From: Cyclobacteriaceae bacterium
GTDB taxonomy: Bacteria > Bacteroidota > Bacteroidia > Cytophagales > Cyclobacteriaceae
Length of the DNA: 5,778 nt
NCBI GenBank assembly: GCA_029880385.1
Contig: JAOUOM010000164.1
Span: 1-5,778 of the forward strand
Direction of reading: 5' to 3'
Part shown: positions 1 to 5,778 of the stretch, in pieces
Position numbering within the stretch: position 1 is the stretch's first letter
How the letters are laid out: the number at the start of each line of letters is the position of its first letter
Translations under genes and position numbers: made by a program
Notes under the pieces: generated by a model
Told to the model about the DNA's origin: nothing
The model's database searches: none
Seen by the model: only the letters and a program-made list of their open reading frames with translations

Positions 1-597
1 GACGAATGGGGGGGATGGTATGATGTGGAAGAAGGTACCAATCCGGGGTTTTTGTATCAGCAAAACACCATGCGTGATGCCATGATAGCCGGTGTTTCAC
101 TGAATATTTTTAATAATCATGCGGATCGTGTGCGTATGGCCAACCTCGCCCAGACTATCAATGTGCTACAGGCCGTCCTGTTGACCAATGAGGAGAAAAT
201 GATCCTTACCCCGACGTATCACGTGATGAAAATGTACAATGTGCACCAGGATGCACAATTGTTGCCCCTGACTATCGAGACCGGGGATTATGAATTTGAA
301 GGTAAAAAATTGCCGGCTGTGTCGGCATCTGCTTCCAGGGATCAGGAGGGAGTGATCCACATTTCATTGGTCAACATCGATGCAAAAAACAGCCGGGACA
401 TTCGCATTTCCCTTCGGGGTGTTGCCTCAAAATCATTGTCGGGCACAATCCTTTCTTCGGGCAGGCTGCAAGACCACAATACATTCGAAAATCCGGACAA
501 AATCACCACTAAATCATTTGCAGGGGCAAAGAAAAAAGGAGAAGAAATAAGCGTGAGCCTTCCACCATTTTCGGTGGTCGTTTTAGAGATCAGATAG
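1..597 (+). CDS. abfA: GH51 alpha-L-arabinofuranosidase, C-terminal part (5' end outside window)
   Basis: Frame 1 is open from the first base, giving 198 residues of a glycoside hydrolase family 51 enzyme, which removes terminal alpha-L-arabinofuranosyl groups from arabinan, arabinoxylan and their oligosaccharides. The fragment opens with DEWGGWYDVE; in GH51 enzymes the Glu of the DEW motif is the catalytic nucleophile, so residue 2 here is that residue and the acid/base Glu lies upstream. It is followed by the typical GTNPGFLYQQNT (12-23) and NNHADRVRMANLAQTINVLQ (38-57) segments that close the (beta/alpha)8 barrel. From about residue 70 to the end is the C-terminal beta-sandwich domain, finishing in the usual LPPFSVVVLEI. 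A GTG at 25 could be mistaken for a start, but homology runs through it to base 1. The full protein is normally 500-660 residues, so well over half is missing. Whether it has a signal peptide cannot be seen. It is first in the visible operon, 11 nt ahead of araB. Confidence 0.95.
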   Translation, partial: DEWGGWYDVEEGTNPGFLYQQNTMRDAMIAGVSLNIFNNHADRVRMANLAQTINVLQAVLLTNEEKMILTPTYHVMKMYNVHQDAQLLPLTIETGDYEFEGKKLPAVSASASRDQEGVIHISLVNIDAKNSRDIRISLRGVASKSLSGTILSSGRLQDHNTFENPDKITTKSFAGAKKKGEEISVSLPPFSVVVLEIR

Positions 598-608
598 ACC
601 GGTGCGCA

Positions 609-2276
609 ATGGATAAACAATTTGTCATAGGCCTGGATTTTGGGACAGATTCTGTCCGCTCCGTGTTGGTGGATGCCTCCGGTGGTGAAACGCTACACCA
701 TGAAGTCCATAATTATCAGCGATGGAAAGAAGGCCAGTTCTGTGATCCGGCTTCCAATCGCTTTCGCCAGCACCCGCTCGATCATCTGGAAGGGATGGAG
801 ACGGTCATCCGGAATTTGGTAAAAAACTCGGGTGTCTCGCCGGCGGCAGTCAGGGGGATATGTATTGACACGACGGGATCATCCCCGGTTCCGGTATCGG
901 CAAAGGGGATACCACTGGCCTTACTGCCCGGTTTTGAGACCAATCCAAATGCCATGATGGTACTGTGGAAAGACCATACGGCCATCCGGGAGGCCGAAGA
1001 GATCAACCATATGGCCCGGACATGGGGGGGTGTTGATTATACGAGGTATGAAGGGGGTATATACTCATCCGAATGGTTTTGGGCCAAAATCCTGCATATC
1101 GCCAGGGAAGATATGGCGGTAAGGAAAGCCGCCTGGACCTGGATGGAGCATTGCGACCTGATGACCTACAGCCTGGTTGGCGGTAGCGATCCCCGGTCGT
1201 TCAGGTATAGCCGTTGTGCTGCGGGTCACAAGGCCATGTGGCATCCGGGCTGGGGCGGCCTGCCCGATGATAAATTTTTGCATTTGCTTCACCCATACCT
1301 CGTGGAGGTCAAAGACAATCTGTATACCCATACCTATACATCCGACCAGGTAGCCGGCAATTTGTGCAGCAAATGGGCCACACGTTTGGGACTGACCGAA
1401 CAAACCATCGTGGCGGTGGGTACGTTCGATGCCCATGCCGGAGCAGTAGGGGCAGAAGTGGAGGAATTTACACTTGTCCGGGTAATGGGTACATCTACAT
1501 GCGATATTATCGTGTCATCCCCTGATGTAGTAGCCAGCCACACGGTGAAAGGCATCTGCGGACAGGTAGACGGATCCGTATTGCCAGGTATGATTGGACT
1601 GGAAGCCGGACAATCTGCTTTTGGTGATGTGCTGGCCTGGTTTCGTGACATGTTGATGTGGCCATTGGAAAATCTGCCCTCCCTAAACCTGACACAAGCG
1701 CAAAAGGATAAGATCAGTGAAGAAATGATGGCGGAGTTGTCGCGCCAGGCCGGGCAACTGCCCATGCACGCCCACATGCCGGTAGCCCTCGACTGGATCA
1801 ATGGCCGTCGTACACCCGATGCCAACCAGCAGTTGAAAGCGGCCATCATGAACCTGAACCTGGGAACCGGGGCACCTGAATTATTCAGGGCATTGGTGGA
1901 AGCCATCTGCTTTGGATCGAAAAAGATCGTAGAACGGTTTGCACAAGAGGGCGTCGAGATCCGTACCGTAGTGGGCATTGGAGGGGTAGCCAAAAAATCA
2001 CCTTTCGTCATGCAAACACTGGCCGATGTACTCAATATGCCCATTAAAATCGCAACATCCGACCAGGCACCTGCATTGGGTGCTGCCATGTACGCCGCAG
2101 TAGCATCAGGTATCCATCCCGATATGAAAGCAGCTGTACGGGCAATGGGCAATGGGTTTGATGCCACATATCAGCCCCGTGCCGATAAAGTGGCCCATTA
2201 CGCCGCTTTGTATCAGGAATATGAGCGATTGGGAGATTTCGTAGAAGGCCAAATTCACCATAAAATAGTTAATTAG
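609..2276 (+). CDS. araB: L-ribulokinase (AraB), FGGY carbohydrate kinase
   Basis: This 555-residue cytoplasmic enzyme phosphorylates L-ribulose to L-ribulose-5-phosphate with ATP, the second intracellular step of L-arabinose catabolism. Length matches AraB (566 in E. coli) and is longer than the roughly 500 residues of xylulokinases or glycerol kinases. The actin-like fold motifs are present in order: N-terminal phosphate loop LDFGTDSVRSVLVD (9-22), DTTGSSPVPV (87-96), substrate-side WKDHTA (120-125), GTFDAHAGAVGA (271-282) with Asp274 as the expected catalytic base, MGTSTCDI (293-300), and the C-terminal nucleotide-binding VGIGGVAKKSPF (455-466) and SDQAPALGAAMYAA (484-497). The ATG at 609 is 11 nt after the arabinofuranosidase stop and starts the conserved N-terminus directly; no Shine-Dalgarno is visible before it. 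The stop is separated by one base from the araD start. The DTTGSSPVPV form and the araD/araA neighbours make AraB much more likely than another FGGY kinase. Confidence 0.97.
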   Translation: MDKQFVIGLDFGTDSVRSVLVDASGGETLHHEVHNYQRWKEGQFCDPASNRFRQHPLDHLEGMETVIRNLVKNSGVSPAAVRGICIDTTGSSPVPVSAKGIPLALLPGFETNPNAMMVLWKDHTAIREAEEINHMARTWGGVDYTRYEGGIYSSEWFWAKILHIAREDMAVRKAAWTWMEHCDLMTYSLVGGSDPRSFRYSRCAAGHKAMWHPGWGGLPDDKFLHLLHPYLVEVKDNLYTHTYTSDQVAGNLCSKWATRLGLTEQTIVAVGTFDAHAGAVGAEVEEFTLVRVMGTSTCDIIVSSPDVVASHTVKGICGQVDGSVLPGMIGLEAGQSAFGDVLAWFRDMLMWPLENLPSLNLTQAQKDKISEEMMAELSRQAGQLPMHAHMPVALDWINGRRTPDANQQLKAAIMNLNLGTGAPELFRALVEAICFGSKKIVERFAQEGVEIRTVVGIGGVAKKSPFVMQTLADVLNMPIKIATSDQAPALGAAMYAAVASGIHPDMKAAVRAMGNGFDATYQPRADKVAHYAALYQEYERLGDFVEGQIHHKIVN

Positions 2277-2277
2277 A

Positions 2278-2979
2278 ATGTCAGCATATAGCGAGCTAAA
2301 GCGGGAATCTTTTGAGGCCAACCTCCAGTTGCCAGCCTTGGGTCTGGTTGTATATACCTTCGGAAATGTGAGTGCAGTCGACAGGAGCAAAGGGGTTTTT
2401 GCCATCAAACCAAGCGGTGTGCCATACGATGCCCTGAAGGTAGCGGATATGGTGGTATTGGATTTTGAAAACCGCGTCGTTGAAGGCAGCATGCGGCCGT
2501 CTTCCGACACAAAGACACACGCATTTCTTTATAGCAAGTGGGAAAAAATAGGAGGCATCGCGCATACGCATGCGACCTATTCGGTGGCCTGGGCACAGGC
2601 ACAACGTGATATTCCCATTTTCGGTACTACCCATGCCGATCACCTTACAACGGACATACCTTGTGCACCCCCGATGCGTGACGAACTGATTCGTGGCGAT
2701 TATGAACACATGAGCGGACAGCAGATTACGGATTGCCTGGATGACAAAAAACTGAGTTATGAGGAAGTGGAAATGATTCTGATTGGCAATCATGGGCCAT
2801 TTACCTGGGGCAAAAATGCCGACAAGGCTGTCTACAACAGTAAAGTACTGGAGGAATTGGCACAAATGGCCTACCTCACCTTGCAGATCAACCCTTTGGC
2901 CCCCCGGCTCAAGGATTCATTGATCCAAAAACACTATGAACGAAAACATGGGAAAAAAGCCTATTATGGTCAGAATTAA
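2278..2979 (+). CDS. araD: L-ribulose-5-phosphate 4-epimerase (AraD)
   Basis: This 233-residue enzyme of the class II aldolase/adducin family inverts C4 of L-ribulose-5-phosphate to give D-xylulose-5-phosphate, using retro-aldol chemistry at a divalent metal, usually zinc. E. coli AraD has 231 residues, and its active-site residues can be placed here with a constant shift of one: zinc ligands His96 and His98 in GIAHTHATYSVAWAQ and His172 in GNHGPFTWG; phosphate-binding Ser75-Ser76 and Asp77 in RPSSDT; acid/base Asp121 in GTTHADHL; and Tyr230 in KKAYYGQN at the C-terminus. GNVSA (29-33) is the usual substrate-phosphate loop. The ATG at 2278 is one base after the araB stop, which suggests translational coupling; the upstream bases are AT-rich with no clear ribosome site. 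The paralogues UlaF and SgbE catalyse the same reaction on the ascorbate pathway, but the araB and araA neighbours settle the role. Confidence 0.97.
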   Translation: MSAYSELKRESFEANLQLPALGLVVYTFGNVSAVDRSKGVFAIKPSGVPYDALKVADMVVLDFENRVVEGSMRPSSDTKTHAFLYSKWEKIGGIAHTHATYSVAWAQAQRDIPIFGTTHADHLTTDIPCAPPMRDELIRGDYEHMSGQQITDCLDDKKLSYEEVEMILIGNHGPFTWGKNADKAVYNSKVLEELAQMAYLTLQINPLAPRLKDSLIQKHYERKHGKKAYYGQN

Positions 2980-2983
2980 GGAG
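2978..2983 (+). promoter_or_regulatory. ribosome-binding site of araA
   Basis: AAGGAG overlaps the araD stop codon and lies just 2 nt ahead of the ATG at 2986. It is the best Shine-Dalgarno match in the window, but the spacing is shorter than the usual 5-9 nt. Its last base is the G of the alternative GTG start, which argues against that start. Ribosomes finishing araD would pass straight over it, so coupling may matter more than the motif. Confidence 0.5.
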
Positions 2984-2985
2984 TG

Positions 2986-4485
2986 ATGATACGAAAGTTA
3001 GAAGAATTTGAAGTTTGGTTTGTGACCGGCAGCCAACATCTCTATGGTGAGGAAATCCTACAAAACGTGGCTTCCCATTCCGGTGAAATCGCACAGGCCC
3101 TCAATGTCAGCCCGCATATTCCCGTCAGGGTCGTGTACAAAGCTGTAGTGACCACACCGGATCAGGTATCGCAGGTAGCCATACAGGCCAACGCCTCAGA
3201 AAATTGCATTGGCCTGGTGGTCTGGATGCATACGTTTTCGCCGGCCAAAATGTGGATCAGGGCATTGGACATACTCCATAAACCCCTGGCCCATTTCCAT
3301 ACCCAATACAATTCTGAAATCCCGTGGAGTGAGATTGACATGGATTTTATGAACGAAAACCAATCGGCACATGGCGGACGGGAATTTGGTTTTATGGCTA
3401 CCCGTATGCGCAAAAACCGAAAAGTGATCGTGGGGCATTGGCAAGAAGAAGAGGCCCGCAGGCGGATTGGCATCTGGACACGGGCAGCTGCAGGCTGGCA
3501 TGTGCTACAACAGACCAAAGTAGCCCGTATTGGTGACAATATGCGCGAAGTGGCGGTGACCGAAGGCGACAAAGTAGAAGCCCAGATGCGGTTTGGCTTT
3601 TCGGTCAACGGGTACGGGCTGGGCGATCTGGTAAAGCACATTGACCAGGTGTCGGATGCCGATGTAGCCCGACTGATCAAGGAATATGCCGACCAATACC
3701 GGATCGAAAAAAAGGTTTTGGATAGTCATTCACTTGCCGACTCGGCGCGAATTGAGCTTGGCCTGCGGTCATTCCTCACACAGGGGGGATTTGGCGCATA
3801 TACCAATACCTTCGAAAATCTGCATGGGATGAAACAGCTTCCGGGCATTGCCTCCCAGCGACTGATGGCGGATGGCTATGGTTTTGGTGCAGAAGGCGAC
3901 TGGAAAACCGCCGCCTTGCTTCACGCAGCAAAAGTGATGGCACAGGGACTGGAAGGCGGCACGTCGTTTATGGAAGACTATACCTATGATTTCCGCCCAG
4001 GCCGTTCTCGCGTTTTGGGCTCGCACATGCTCGAAATATGTCCGTCGATTGCCTCGGGCCAGCCACGCTGTGAAGTGCACCCCCTTGGGATTGGGGGAAA
4101 GGAAGACCCGGCACGTCTTGTATTTGATGTGGCTCCGGGACAGGCGATCAACGTTTCGCTTGTCGACATGGGCAACCGTTTTCGCCTGCTTGTCAATGAA
4201 GTGGATGTCGTCAGCCCGGGAGAGGAATTGCCCAAATTGCCCGTCGCACGGGTGCTGTGGGATCCCCGGCCTAACCTGTCTGTGGCAGCAGCTTCCTGGA
4301 TACTGGGCGGTGGTGCGCACCATACAGTGTTTAGCAAAGCCATCACCACGGAATTTATAGAGGATTTTGCCGAAATGGCAGGTGTGGAACTGGTCGTGAT
4401 TGATCAGGAGACATCTGTCCGTGATTTTAAGGACAAACTCCGATGGAACGAAGTATATTTCCACCTTTTTCAAAACCGAATGTAA
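2986..4485 (+). CDS. araA: L-arabinose isomerase (AraA)
   Basis: AraA converts L-arabinose to L-ribulose, the first intracellular step, as a manganese-dependent hexamer in the cytoplasm. From the ATG at 2986 it has 499 residues, against 500 in E. coli, and starts MIRKLEEFEVWFVTGSQHLYG, with the EVWFVTGSQHLYG hallmark at 9-21. The metal and catalytic residues are intact: Glu303 in GFGAEGDWKTAAL, Glu330 in SFMEDYTYDF, His347 in VLGSHMLEICPS, and the histidine pair 445-446 in GGAHHTVFS; these correspond to E. coli Glu306, Glu333, His350 and His450. The HTFSPAKMWI (82-91) and LAHFHTQYNSEIPW (101-114) segments are also typical. An in-frame GTG at 2983 would add one residue, but it lies within the AAGGAG ribosome-binding sequence, so the ATG is preferred. 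The gene follows araD by 6 nt and abuts galM without a gap. Gene order B-D-A differs from the enterobacterial B-A-D. Confidence 0.98.
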   Translation: MIRKLEEFEVWFVTGSQHLYGEEILQNVASHSGEIAQALNVSPHIPVRVVYKAVVTTPDQVSQVAIQANASENCIGLVVWMHTFSPAKMWIRALDILHKPLAHFHTQYNSEIPWSEIDMDFMNENQSAHGGREFGFMATRMRKNRKVIVGHWQEEEARRRIGIWTRAAAGWHVLQQTKVARIGDNMREVAVTEGDKVEAQMRFGFSVNGYGLGDLVKHIDQVSDADVARLIKEYADQYRIEKKVLDSHSLADSARIELGLRSFLTQGGFGAYTNTFENLHGMKQLPGIASQRLMADGYGFGAEGDWKTAALLHAAKVMAQGLEGGTSFMEDYTYDFRPGRSRVLGSHMLEICPSIASGQPRCEVHPLGIGGKEDPARLVFDVAPGQAINVSLVDMGNRFRLLVNEVDVVSPGEELPKLPVARVLWDPRPNLSVAAASWILGGGAHHTVFSKAITTEFIEDFAEMAGVELVVIDQETSVRDFKDKLRWNEVYFHLFQNRM

Positions 4486-5658
4486 ATGATTTTTCTAAAC
4501 CTACTGGATATGAACCCGTCAAGCAATATTTATCTACTCCTGCTGGCACTGCTGGTGATGGTGGCATGCTCCTCACCGAAAGCCAATGATGACAAACCGA
4601 CAAAATCCATTTCCAACGAGTCGTTTGGCACGATGCCCGACGGTACTGTGGTGGATGCGTATACACTCACCAATGAAAATGGAGTCACCATGAAAGTGAT
4701 CACCTACGGGGGAATTATCACCTCGCTAACTGTACCCGACAGAGCGGGTAACCGCGAGGACATTGTCCTTGGCTATGACAACCTGGATGGCTACCTGGCC
4801 GCGACCCCTTACTTTGGGGCCATTATCGGACGCTATGGCAACCGGATTGCCAGGGGAAAATTTTCACTGGACAGCACCGAATATACCCTGGTCATCAACA
4901 ACATCGGCAACCACCTGCACGGTGGCACGGTCGGCTTTGATAAAGTCATTTGGGCGGCCGAACCTTTTGAATCCGAAACCGGCGCAGGCCTCAGGCTGAC
5001 GTATACCAGTGCCGATGGCGAAGAAGGCTATCCGGGTACCTTGTCCGTGACAGTGACGTATTGGCTCGATAATGACAATACCCTTTCCTTTGATTATGTG
5101 GCCACTACCGACAAAAAGACCATCGTTAACCTTACCCAGCACAGTTATTTTAACCTCACAGGTACGAAGGAAGACATCCTGGGTCACGAATTGGTGCTGA
5201 ATGCAGCCGCCTTTCTGCCGGTAGACAGCACGCTCATCCCTTTGGGGGAAATCCGGGATGTAGCCGGAACAGCCTTTGATTTTACGGTGGCCAAGCCCAT
5301 TGGTCGTGACATAGCGGCCGATGACCAGCAGATCACCTTTGGGCTGGGCTACGATCATTGCTGGGCTCTAAACCAGGGGGAAGAAGCGATGAAGTTTGCT
5401 GCCTCGGTCTATGAACCGAAAAGCGGCAGGTTTATGGAGGTATTTACCACCGAACCCGGCATCCAGTTTTATTCAGGCAATTTCCTGGACGGCACCATCA
5501 CGGGCAAAAATAACCAGGTGATCAGTCATCGCTACGGGCTTTGCCTGGAAACCCAGCACTTCCCGGATTCACCCAACCAGCCACAATTCCCTTCGGTTGT
5601 CCTGAATCCGGGCGAAGAATACCACACCACAACCAAAATAAGATTTTCAACAAAATAA
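4486..5658 (+). CDS. galM: aldose 1-epimerase (mutarotase), predicted exported lipoprotein
   Basis: Aldose 1-epimerases interconvert the alpha and beta anomers of free aldoses. The 390-residue product has the family's beta-sandwich from about residue 46 to the end, with all known active-site positions: GRYGNRIARG (115-124) with Arg116, NHLHGG (142-147) with His145, LTQHSYFNLTG (216-226) with His219 as general acid, GYDHCW (288-293) with Asp290, and CLETQHFPDSPN (353-364) with Glu355 as general base. Cytosolic GalM proteins are near 340-350 residues; the extra N-terminus here is a hydrophobic stretch (about 15-27) ending in VMVAC, followed by a polar linker, so the mature protein is probably lipid-anchored at Cys28. 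The ATG at 4486 immediately follows the araA stop; an ATG at 4510 (Met9) gives a more normal signal peptide and may be the true start. Within an arabinose operon the natural substrate is probably L-arabinose rather than galactose, which is inferred from context only. Confidence 0.93.
   Translation: MIFLNLLDMNPSSNIYLLLLALLVMVACSSPKANDDKPTKSISNESFGTMPDGTVVDAYTLTNENGVTMKVITYGGIITSLTVPDRAGNREDIVLGYDNLDGYLAATPYFGAIIGRYGNRIARGKFSLDSTEYTLVINNIGNHLHGGTVGFDKVIWAAEPFESETGAGLRLTYTSADGEEGYPGTLSVTVTYWLDNDNTLSFDYVATTDKKTIVNLTQHSYFNLTGTKEDILGHELVLNAAAFLPVDSTLIPLGEIRDVAGTAFDFTVAKPIGRDIAADDQQITFGLGYDHCWALNQGEEAMKFAASVYEPKSGRFMEVFTTEPGIQFYSGNFLDGTITGKNNQVISHRYGLCLETQHFPDSPNQPQFPSVVLNPGEEYHTTTKIRFSTK
4510..4569 (+). 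other. lipoprotein signal peptide of the aldose epimerase
   Basis: From Met9 the sequence reads a short polar n-region (MNPSSN), a hydrophobic core rich in Leu (YLLLLALLVMV), then Ala and Cys at codon 28 (4567-4569), followed by SSPKANDD. This has the architecture of a signal peptidase II site. The -3 residue is Met instead of the usual Leu, a tolerated but weaker lipobox. The n-region carries no Lys or Arg in either start version, which is less typical. The Asp pair at +7 and +8 is not a clear Bacteroidota surface-export signal, so the likely location is the periplasmic side of a membrane; this is inference. Confidence 0.7.
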
Positions 5659-5663
5659 AAGGA
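5658..5663 (+). promoter_or_regulatory. ribosome-binding site of tkt
   Basis: AAAGGA starts on the last base of the galM stop codon and lies 8 nt before the tkt ATG, a normal spacing. It supports the ATG at 5672 as the tkt start. Confidence 0.5.
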
Positions 5664-5671
5664 CAAAACCA

Positions 5672-5778
5672 ATGAGTAATAAGGCCATCGACCAGCAGGC
5701 AGCAGATAACCTGCGCGTACTTTCCATTGCAATGGTGGAAAAAGCCAATTCCGGCCATCCCGGCGGCCCAATGGGTGG
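5672..5778 (+). CDS. tkt: transketolase, N-terminal fragment (3' end outside window)
   Basis: Thirty-five complete codons and two bases of a thiamine-diphosphate-dependent transketolase are visible. The protein starts MSNKAIDQQAADNLRVLSI and reaches AMVEKANSGHPGGPMG, the N-terminal signature of transketolases; His29 matches the active-site histidine His26 of E. coli TktA in its SGHPGAPMG segment. Transketolase transfers two-carbon units from D-xylulose-5-phosphate, the product of AraD, to aldose phosphates in the cytoplasm. The ATG at 5672 is 13 nt after the galM stop and has a well-spaced AAAGGA upstream. Because the start is only a few residues before the conserved region, both full-length transketolase and the N-terminal subunit of a split (two-gene) transketolase are possible; the full-length form is more likely given its similarity in start and motif to Bacteroidota enzymes. 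The gene seems to be part of the same operon, so it would be an arabinose-linked copy. Confidence 0.93.
   Translation, partial: MSNKAIDQQAADNLRVLSIAMVEKANSGHPGGPMG

Larger units (their letters stand above)
1..5778 (+). other. L-arabinose utilisation operon (abfA-araB-araD-araA-galM-tkt), both ends cut
   Basis: Six genes in the same direction are separated by 11, 1, 6, 0 and 13 nt, and every product belongs to one route from arabinoside to the pentose phosphate pathway. No intergenic gap could hold a promoter or an intrinsic terminator, so co-transcription is strongly inferred. The promoter and operator must lie upstream of base 1, unless one is hidden inside a coding region. No regulator, transporter or SusC/SusD pair is visible; these are often next to such operons in Bacteroidota and may be just outside. 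Confidence 0.85.

Noticed and set aside
25..27. GTG as the start of a 190-residue protein
   Set aside because: The frame is open to base 1, and the upstream DEWGGWYD is the conserved GH51 nucleophile motif, so the gene simply begins outside the window.
562..577. CCACC/GGTGG hairpin with a 6-nt loop, followed by TCGTTTTA, near the end of the arabinofuranosidase gene
   Set aside because: The 5-bp stem is short, the T-run is interrupted, and the stem lies within the conserved coding end about 20 nt before the stop. It is not convincing as a terminator or attenuator.
2142..2157. Short direct repeat GGGCAAT GGGCAAT in araB
   Set aside because: Two 7-nt copies are explained by the coded Met-Gly-Asn-Gly stretch and by chance; no larger repeat is present.
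1334..2167. Open frame of 277 codons on the - strand inside araB
   Set aside because: It lies wholly antisense to a gene with intact conserved motifs, has low-complexity Ser/Ala/Pro-rich composition, and shows no recognisable domain.
3986..4360. Open frame of 124 codons on the + strand overlapping araA
   Set aside because: It is an out-of-frame reading of conserved AraA codons without its own start context or domain.
3769..4473. Open frame of 234 codons on the - strand inside araA
   Set aside because: It is antisense to well-conserved AraA sequence, is rich in Cys, His and Arg as expected for a shadow frame, and matches no family I recognise.
1..5778. CRISPR array, RNA gene, insertion sequence, phage or defence genes
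   Set aside because: The window is filled by six metabolic genes with gaps of at most 13 nt; I saw no repeat arrays, tRNA-like structures, transposase motifs or terminal inverted repeats.

Overview
The window is a compact, single-strand gene run for L-arabinose release and catabolism, almost certainly from a member of the Bacteroidota. The evidence for that lineage is indirect: protein style (the GHPGGPMG transketolase motif and the form of the GH51 DEWG..YDVE region), four of five gene starts without a recognisable Shine-Dalgarno sequence, an aldose epimerase with a lipoprotein signal, and base composition near 50% GC by eye. I cannot name a genus.

Layout, all on the + strand. 1-597: C-terminal 198 codons of a GH51 alpha-L-arabinofuranosidase, entering at its catalytic nucleophile. 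609-2276: L-ribulokinase (araB). 2278-2979: L-ribulose-5-phosphate 4-epimerase (araD). 2986-4485: L-arabinose isomerase (araA). 4486-5658: aldose 1-epimerase with a lipoprotein-type signal peptide (galM). 5672-5778: first 35 codons of a transketolase (tkt), cut by the window edge. Gaps between genes are 11, 1, 6, 0 and 13 nt, so there is no room for internal promoters or terminators and no gene-free stretch worth describing. The operon promoter and any regulator or transporter gene lie outside the window.

Together the genes make one route. The arabinofuranosidase frees L-arabinose from arabino-oligosaccharides. The exported epimerase probably equilibrates the sugar anomers in the cell envelope. 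AraA converts L-arabinose to L-ribulose, AraB phosphorylates it to L-ribulose-5-phosphate, AraD gives D-xylulose-5-phosphate, and transketolase feeds that into the non-oxidative pentose phosphate pathway. All catalytic residues I could place by motif are intact and no frameshift is seen.

This is a well-known pathway in an ordinary arrangement for the phylum. I did not find a previously undescribed system here; the findings are modest points about start sites, protein location and gene order.
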